A DNA stretch of 64,000 nt from Centroberyx gerrardi (lineage: Eukaryota; Chordata; Actinopteri; Beryciformes; Berycidae): NCBI RefSeq assembly GCF_048128805.1, contig NC_136012.1:14504225-14568224 (forward strand). Reading direction: 5' to 3'. Positions 57,001-64,000 of this stretch are shown piece by piece. The notes under the pieces were generated by a model. The model was given only the letters and a program-made list of their open reading frames with translations. It searched no databases and was not told where the DNA came from. Made by a program: the position numbers and the translations under genes. Positions within the stretch are counted from its first letter, which is position 1. Each line of letters opens with the position of its first letter.

Positions 57001-60000
57001 TAAAAGAGAAAGAGGGGGGGGGGGGGGGGAGAGGAAAAGAAAGAAACAGTCACAAAAAGAGGAGACTTGCAGGAAGCTTGTCAAAGCATGTTATGTCTAT
57101 TTACAACACACTCATTGCTGGTGTCTGGAATGCCTGCATTTTGCTGGAACAGCAATAATCCGGCGGTGTTGCAGGCTGTGGCCGCCTTACGAGAGAAGTT
57201 ACACCTCAATATGGTTATTCAGCGTTTTTTCATGTGCTACATTTCTCCCTCAGTCATACCAGTGGGGGGGCAAAAGCCTTAAACCAAGCTTGTGCAGGAT
57301 GCGTAACAAATAGCCTCTAGTTTTTATGTAGCATGCTGCATTTCTAGGAACAAAATGGCCAGTGTGGTATCATCCAGGTGGGTGGCTGGTAACAGTAGTG
57401 GATGAGGGGATTTCTTGAGGCTTGGATAGCTTTTCCATTACAAATTGTATCAGGTGAAAAAACATGTTTCCTTAATTGTGCATTGTAAAGAGCTTAGAGC
57501 CTGTTCTTCAGACCCATATGCTGAGCAGATGGGCATAGAACATTAAACCCAAACTGGCATTCACAGGCAATTATAGATAAACAGCATGGACGGCCTAACC
57601 TATAAACTCCTCTTTACAATAACAAATGAGTTCACGTTAAGTTGCATATAGGACACTTCCTGTACGCGGTGTGTGGATAATTTGAATATTGATTCGGCAC
57701 TGGCCATGCCTTGCTAAGTGCCTCTCGGAGGTCAGGTGCAGGAAAGGACATGATGGAGTATCTGGGATTTATGGGAAGAGACGGTGATGTCAGAGCTATA
57801 GTGTCTTCTCCAGACATCCGGGGTGAGGCCATGTCTGCGGTCAGCAAGGTACAGCTGAATCCTCCTGAGGCTGATTTAGCAGTCCTGGTGTGTGTGTGTG
57901 TGTGTGTGTGTGTACATGCAAGCACACATGGACACACACACAGTGCAGAGTGAAGCTGTAGACATAGTCGTCTGAATCACCGAACCAGAATCCAACATAC
58001 CACAGCTCACAAGAGCATAGTGAAGAATAGTGGACCAAGTTCAAAGAGTCAATGTTCCCCTTCTTTGTGTTTTCATACAGTGAATCATCCACCTGTGGTA
58101 TTAAAGAATGTTTTCAGTCCCGTCTGGTATTCGGTTTCTCAAGTGAACAATCTTACGAGTTATGTGTCATTGACAGACACAGGTGATGGAGGAGAGCTGA
58201 GGGAGAGCTGCGGTGGCTATGTTTCCATGCATGGAGAAACCCGGGTATGACATACTCCAGTTGTTATTTGCTTCATGCTAATATTTTAGCACACACACTA
58301 TGTTGAGGAATATTAGGTGACTAGCATTATATCAAAAGTGAAAGAACTTATAGCAGCTCTAAAGCTAAATGGTGAGTAATCTTAAATGTTATGTGGCCAA
58401 GTCTGGCAGTTTTGTGTTGGAGACTAATAAAATTCACACAAAATATGGTATAAAAATAATACTTTTTTAAAAAAACTATCAGGGACTACGTTTCCTGTTT
58501 CCATGCAGTGAACATGGTGGGTGATGAAAGACTCTGTACAGCTAAAAAACATTGTGCAGTGGATGAATATGTGGTTGCTCACCTGAAATAGTTCCCAAAA
58601 TAAACCTGGCTACATCAGCTATATTCATCTGCAGTATAATGAATCTACAGGCCATATCACAATAACTTTTTTTGAAAAGGTCAGTCTTCTTACTTTAGAC
58701 AATGCAAGTCACCTACCATGCTAAAGAGTTAGCATGGAGCACCAGAGCTAATGACCTACCACAGACAAATGGATGATTTTGGTGTCTATGTTCTCATCAC
58801 TTAATGGGTAAAGTTTACCAATGGGCCATTCTACCAAAAAAATGTCCACATCCCTTTAAGGTCTTATTTGTTAATATGTTTACATAAACCTTTGATAACC
58901 TGCAATTGTAAAACAGATCTGATTAAGAATTAAGAAAGTCCCAAAAAGATAGTCTTCCATTAACAAGCTCTTCAAGATTATGTATGTACTGTGGAATGAA
59001 TTTAGGAGGTCAAATAAATTATGGACTGTATCTTTTAGAAACAATTAAGCTGCAAGTGCTGGGATGACGGCACGCCATTGAGCAGTGATTGGCATTCACA
59101 GGAGTTAGGAAAGGACACTGAGCGCCACAGAAGCTATCTGCTCCCAGCATGAACCTAGTATTACCTCCTGAGGCATATAAACTTGATTAGCGAGGCTAAT
59201 AAATCAGATTAACTGTCCAATGTGATACTTGGATGCAAAAATAGACAATGAGCCAACAGACACAAACAAAGTCAATCACAGTCATTTCAACATATCCCCC
59301 CTCTGCTGGGGATAGAAAGGTCTGTGCAGCTATTTAGGTTAATTTGAGCCCAGTTGGATCATTATACTCTCATTCACCCCAGATCCTGGAGCTGCCTTTC
59401 AAATACTGCTGGATAACTGTAGACATGGATAGAGGAGTAAACTGTAAAGTCTCTAAAGTCAAACGGAAGTCAAAAGGAATTCAAATTCTCCTCTATTCAT
59501 AATTTTATACAATCAAGGATGTTTGATGTGGAAATTGTTGAAATTTAGTTTTGTTAGAGTGGTTACATTTAAAGTTACTGCATAAAAACAGGTTTACCTC
59601 ATTTGAATTAGAGGAGCTGCTGTTGTTGACTAATCAGGGTCCATCATTCTGCCTATGAGTCTTCAAATTCATTAAATACGTGCCCATGTTCATACCCTTT
59701 TAACCAAACTACATTTATTTGCAAGACATCATGAAGAACATTATTCTTATCCTGAGCCACTGTGTAAAACAAAATCCTGAAATCCTGAAAATTGAGTAAC
59801 GTGGGACCATTAAACCCTCTGCACTCCTTCCACCTCCATCCACTCCCTCAGTCCCCCTCTCCCTCTGAAAGAGAGGAAATGCCTCAGCAGAAACTGCAGA
59901 AACACACATACCTGCACACACTCAAAACCCCAAAGTGATGGCTAACACTTGTTGACAATGGGCTCGCCCAATGTGGTTACCCACCTCTTCCTTAATGGTA

Positions 60001-60058
60001 TCCACTATTAAGGTCTCATAAAACCTGGGAGTCTCTCTCTCTCTCTCTCAACCTTCTC

Positions 60059-60123
<65 letters not shown>

Positions 60124-62240
60124 ATTTCAAATGTTCATACAGATGAACTTTGCATGGGACCTCTCATGAATGTGTCACTACTTTCCCTTACGTACAACTG
60201 TAATCAAGTCGCTTGTAACTTTTACATGGGAAATTCTTTCCTAAGATTTTGTGGCGTTAGAGGAGGGGATTTTTGAATCCCTCTTACTGGCAAAACCCAC
60301 TATTGAATAAGTCACTGTGGTGCAATGGACCAATAGCTGACAGCCATAAATGACAAGATTTACTGAGCTCCCACTGCTTGTGGGTAAATTCCATGGGACT
60401 TTTGAAATGATCCAAAAACATAGGATGGGTATTCTGTTCATCCCCAATACATTCATATCAAACTGTAATAAGAGGCTATGGGATGTTGAGAACATGCCAG
60501 TTTTCATGCACTAAAAGCATTACATTGAACCTTTTTACAGCAGCTTAATGCCTAAATGAGTTCTTGCATCTTTTCTTGTCAATTCCCATGCAATCTATAC
60601 CTTCCTGTGGGCCGGAGCTCAATAGAAGAAACCCATCCAAACCTTTTATGCATCAGTGTTTATAAAGGACGTGGGAATATGGTGAGAGGGAGAAGCAGGT
60701 AAGTGCTCATCATCATCAGAGCCTGAGTCTGTTTATGACTTTTCCAGAAAGCAGGAGAGCCTATCTCCGCTGCTGCTAGTCCCATCTGTCAGGCGGCTGG
60801 AGGCCAGCTCAGAGGGGTCCTCTTCAGTCCTGGTTATCTCCAGTGCTCTCCTGAGCCTGGCCAGAGAGGATAAATAACCGTGTCCACCCTCTTCCGAAGC
60901 CCCTTCACAGTGACCGCTCCGTCGGCCTCTGCGGGCCTGCCGAGCCTCTTGTAGCACTTTCTCCTTAATGGAAAAATCATGTCTTTGCCAGTGTCTCCAT
61001 TCAGCTCAGAGTAATGGGATCCACTGCGGCCCAGTGAAAGACCATTAAACCGGAGGAGTGACAGTGATGAGCAGAGCATACTGCGGAGACTCGACTTAAA
61101 TGTGAACGGCAGGAACACCTATTACAGCCAGGCCGGTCTGGCAAACCTTCAGGCATTACCTGGCAACTGAAATGACACTGAGCTTTTGCCTCTGAGTTTT
61201 CTCTCTTTGATCATATGTCTCTCGTAATAAGATCCAAATAAGCACTGTGATCTGATTTTGCATTATGAATGAAATCATTGTGCGCTGTTGCTCACAATTA
61301 ACCATTTAAACATCTTGTTTGACATGATTGTTTTTGCAGCTGAGTCATTTGTACATTAACTTGTTAATTTATTCCCAGGCGAGCGATAGAAGCCCCCTCC
61401 AGTGGATAGTTTTCGCTGAGAAAGGTAGAGAGAGAGAGAAAGGAAAAAAATATCCAACAAAGCCCCCAATGTCCTGAGAATAAAAAATGACTTGAGCCAC
61501 AGAATGGAAAAAGATTCAACCTGGTCTCTTAATTCAGAGAGTAAAAATGTGAGAAGCCCAGAGCCCAGATGGCAGGAGGTATGAAGGTATGAATTTAATT
61601 GCTTCCAGACACAATGGAAGCAGGGGGGGATACTAGGTACTGTAGCTGCACAAATACACCCTGTGAGACTTCTGATGAAGATGAATACTGTTACAAGTCA
61701 CTATAGTCTGGACTGACAAAGATTACTTGTGGAAAAGGCATGAACCGTGCATTCACGTTGGATTCTTCATTACAGAATGATAGATGGTAACAGCAGTTCT
61801 GTTAAAATGATTTAATTTGGATGTTGATGAATAGGAAGTAGGTAAAAACATGGTTATAACTCTATGTTTCTACCCTTATGATTGAATTATGGCCTATATA
61901 GGTTTGTATCAGTCTACCCTCCCTACTGTCTAATCAGAGTACAACTGCTTTGTTGATCAACGCTTATAAACTCACATAATAGATTAGCATTTAGGCTACT
62001 CAATTATACAATAGCGGGAATGAGAACTCCTATAGGTTTATGCTAATATAGGTTTGTAGTTGAATATACAACCAACAGGAGGATTAATAATAATAATGCT
62101 GGAGGTTAACATGCAACATCAGTAGGCTTAGGCTGGATTAGCAACTGGTGGTCAACAAGTGACTTCAGCACTACAGGACTTTAAATGCAAAGCGGTATTT
62201 ATTAATACTCACAAGGTGCAATATCTTATTCTTTCCCTAT
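57001..62240. other. Intergenic; no gene seen
   Basis: G-run at 57013-57029, (TG)n at 57890-57912, (CT)n at 60031-60049 and a long (TG)n at 60060-60122. A GC-rich segment at 60733-61118 has two overlapping minus-strand frames but no recognisable domain. The remainder is AT-rich, including 61250-61390 with several ATTA/TAAC words. Nothing supports a transcribed gene. Confidence 0.45.
60060..60122. repeat. (TG)n microsatellite
   Basis: About 31 TG units with one AG interruption at the start, preceded by a short CT tract. Confidence 0.95.
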
Positions 62241-62249
62241 ACAGTCTCA

Positions 62250-62530
62250 ATGACGTGCTGTTGGTTGAAGGTCAAAGGTCAGCTAATTGCGTCAAGCAGC
62301 TGCCAAGCCCGAACTTACAATAGCTGCGGTTAATGAGAGAATCAATATAAATTGCTGTGCACTGGTTCTATATTCAGTTCATGGTTAACATAAAGTTAAT
62401 AGGGCTTGACACTAGAGTTCCTTCAACCACCAAGTTGCCAGTTATAATCAGTAGGCTTGTGGCTTCTCATTGGCTGAGAAGCTGCAGCAGCCGTTGCCTC
62501 AGCAACGCTTTCAGTATGGGCTTCCGGTGC
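62250..62530. promoter_or_regulatory. Cluster of consensus binding motifs: candidate promoter or enhancer
   Basis: CRE-like TGACGTG is near 62251-62257. A perfect DR1 nuclear-receptor site AGGTCAAAGGTCA is at 62269-62281. An inverted CCAAT box ATTGG is at 62469-62473. The palindromic RFX X-box GTTGCCTCAGCAAC is at 62493-62506, 19 bp further on. An ETS-type GCTTCCGG is at 62520-62527. The last three lie within 60 bp, as in many TATA-less promoters. No downstream or upstream exon could be recognised, so direction and target are unknown. Confidence 0.45.
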
Positions 62531-62969
62531 ACATCCTGTGAAGCTGAGTGAGTTACTGAGAGAGAGAGAGACATACAGACAACAATATTTACGTTTTGGC
62601 CTTTCTACTCTGTTGCTACCATGACTTCACTCATACGCTCATCCACACTGATGTCGTTCAGTTTTGGAGGCTCAGAATTCAGGAGCAGAAGAGACAGGAG
62701 GCTTGTTTGATTCTTTCATTGCTCTGACCTTTGCTCTCCCCTCTCTCTGGCGTCCAGCTTTTCCAGACATGCCTGGGCCATGAGATCTGGGGCTTCTGTG
62801 AAGACTGGGATGCTGTCACTTCTGATGACATCACTGCTTACTATTGATTGGGCGGGAGTAGGATATGATGCTTAGTCAATGTGAAGTTTTAAAAGTGAGC
62901 ATGATCTCCAAAATACACTGATCAGACAGGCTTAGGTTATGGGAGATGAATGAGTGGAAGTGCATTTCT

Positions 62970-62971
<2 letters not shown>

Positions 62972-63017
<46 letters not shown>
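62972..63017. repeat. (CA)n microsatellite
   Basis: About 22 CA units. Confidence 0.95.
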
Positions 63018-63020
<3 letters not shown>

Positions 63021-63557
63021 TGGGGCCTCTGATTTCCTGGAATGTCACTACATCACACATCTACAGTGATTGCGGCAGATATTTTGGGCTCATGCACTAA
63101 TGTCATTTGCAGGAGGGGCAAAGAATAAATATTTTGTTGAGACCTAGCACTGTGTGACACAGATTAAGTCCTTAGCTTGTGTGGCAGCGACCCAGATCAG
63201 TGTTTGGTATTTTGTTTTTGTCTCCCGGTAAATTTTGATTACATTGTGGAGAGCGTTGGTCTAAACAAAGAGGGAGCCTCTTGTTGGGAGAATAATTCCG
63301 GCCTTGTTCCTATCCATCTGCAGAGAGGCCCAGCTACTAAGCAGAAAGGCATTTAGATGGAAATGGGCCGAACCAAACAGAATCAGAGGGGAATGTCACA
63401 TCAATTGATCCACATCTTATGTGCTGGTTTGATGGAAAAACGATATAATTCCCTTACAAATTGGCCTGTTTTAATTATTTTGAGGCTCAAACCAGATTTA
63501 AATGATAAAAAATGTTGCATAGAAAAGTTAAAAGTGTGGCTACAGTAAAGTAGTAAG

Positions 63558-63558
<1 letters not shown>

Positions 63559-63604
<46 letters not shown>

Positions 63605-63615
63605 GGGGGGGGGGG
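63559..63615. repeat. (TG)n followed by a G run
   Basis: About 21 TG units run directly into about 14 G, then CATTTTTG. Confidence 0.95.
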
Positions 63616-64000
63616 CATTTTTGAAGTACTTAAGCTCCCACCCATTTCCCTTAATTCTTTAACACTTAACACAGCGATGGGCGAATAAGGAGTAAAAGTG
63701 CTGCATGACATTCCATTGAAGTAAGTAATGTCCTGTACAGAGAGCAACCTGGACTCCGTGTGAAAGACCTGCACCTCTTGTTGCACAGTAGCATTCACAC
63801 CCCACCCACTGACTTGACAAGTATAGCCACCTCTGATGGCGCTTGCATCAATTTCATTCAGCAGATATTCATTCAGCATTTAAAAAAAGGCAGCTGTATG
63901 ATATTATTTGTGAGTAAATTGCCCCTATATGGAAGCAAGGATTCAAAAAGGACTTTTTGTTCTTCCACTAATAAACTAATGACTAATGACCAAATTTCTT

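Larger units (their letters stand above)
62531..64000. other. End of window; no gene seen
   Basis: Apart from two microsatellites the stretch holds no recognisable exon. An ATG at 62621 opens a 28-codon frame only. Confidence 0.5.

Noticed and set aside
56804..57313. 169-codon open frame
   Set aside because: Crosses a poly-G run and a purine-rich stretch; no homology recognised.
57711..57953. 80-codon frame with GKDMMEYLGFMGRDGDV
   Set aside because: Ends in a TG microsatellite and matches no family I know.

Overview
The window is nuclear DNA from a ray-finned (teleost) fish, probably a percomorph. All genes are split by canonical GT-AG introns, many only about 100-700 bp long. The proteins are clearly vertebrate, the DNA is full of CA/GT, CT and GA microsatellites and short terminal-inverted-repeat elements, and both housekeeping-type 5' regions carry dense GTTAGCTA/AACGTTAGC motifs. 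There is no bacterial, phage or CRISPR content.

Layout: (1) 166-7215, + strand, the 3' two thirds of annexin A6 (anxa6): 17 exons, repeats 3-8, stop at 6781. (2) 7216-12540, an intergenic block with a fold-back element and a short telomere-like tract. (3) About 12560-25085, + strand, tnip1 (ABIN1): a promoter-like region with a kappaB site, 17 coding exons and a ubiquitin-binding UBAN coiled coil. (4) About 25175-29750, - strand, gpx3, a secreted selenoprotein glutathione peroxidase with an in-frame TGA for selenocysteine and a SECIS-like hairpin in its 3'UTR; it lies tail-to-tail with tnip1. (5) 30015-33100, repeat-rich intergenic DNA. (6) 33254-42035, + strand, dctn4 (dynactin p62): 14 coding exons including a 21-nt microexon. 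(7) 42036-64000, about 22 kb with no gene I can recognise. It holds microsatellites, a 319-bp MITE, GC-rich patches, homeodomain-type sites, and a cluster of binding motifs (DR1, CCAAT, RFX X-box, ETS) near 62250-62530 that could be a promoter or enhancer.

The order and orientation anxa6 > tnip1 > < gpx3, dctn4 > matches human 5q33.1 read backwards (from memory), without the mammalian SMIM3/IRGM/ZNF300 interval. The genes are not an operon. Functionally they cover Ca2+-dependent membrane binding (anxa6), restraint of NF-kappaB and cell-death signalling (tnip1), extracellular peroxide removal (gpx3) and dynein cargo transport (dctn4). The most notable features are the complete selenocysteine machinery of gpx3, a (TG)15 tract in place of the polypyrimidine tract before a frame-neutral tnip1 exon, a kappaB site in the presumed tnip1 promoter, a four-codon uORF just before the tnip1 start, and the motif cluster at 62.3-62.5 kb.
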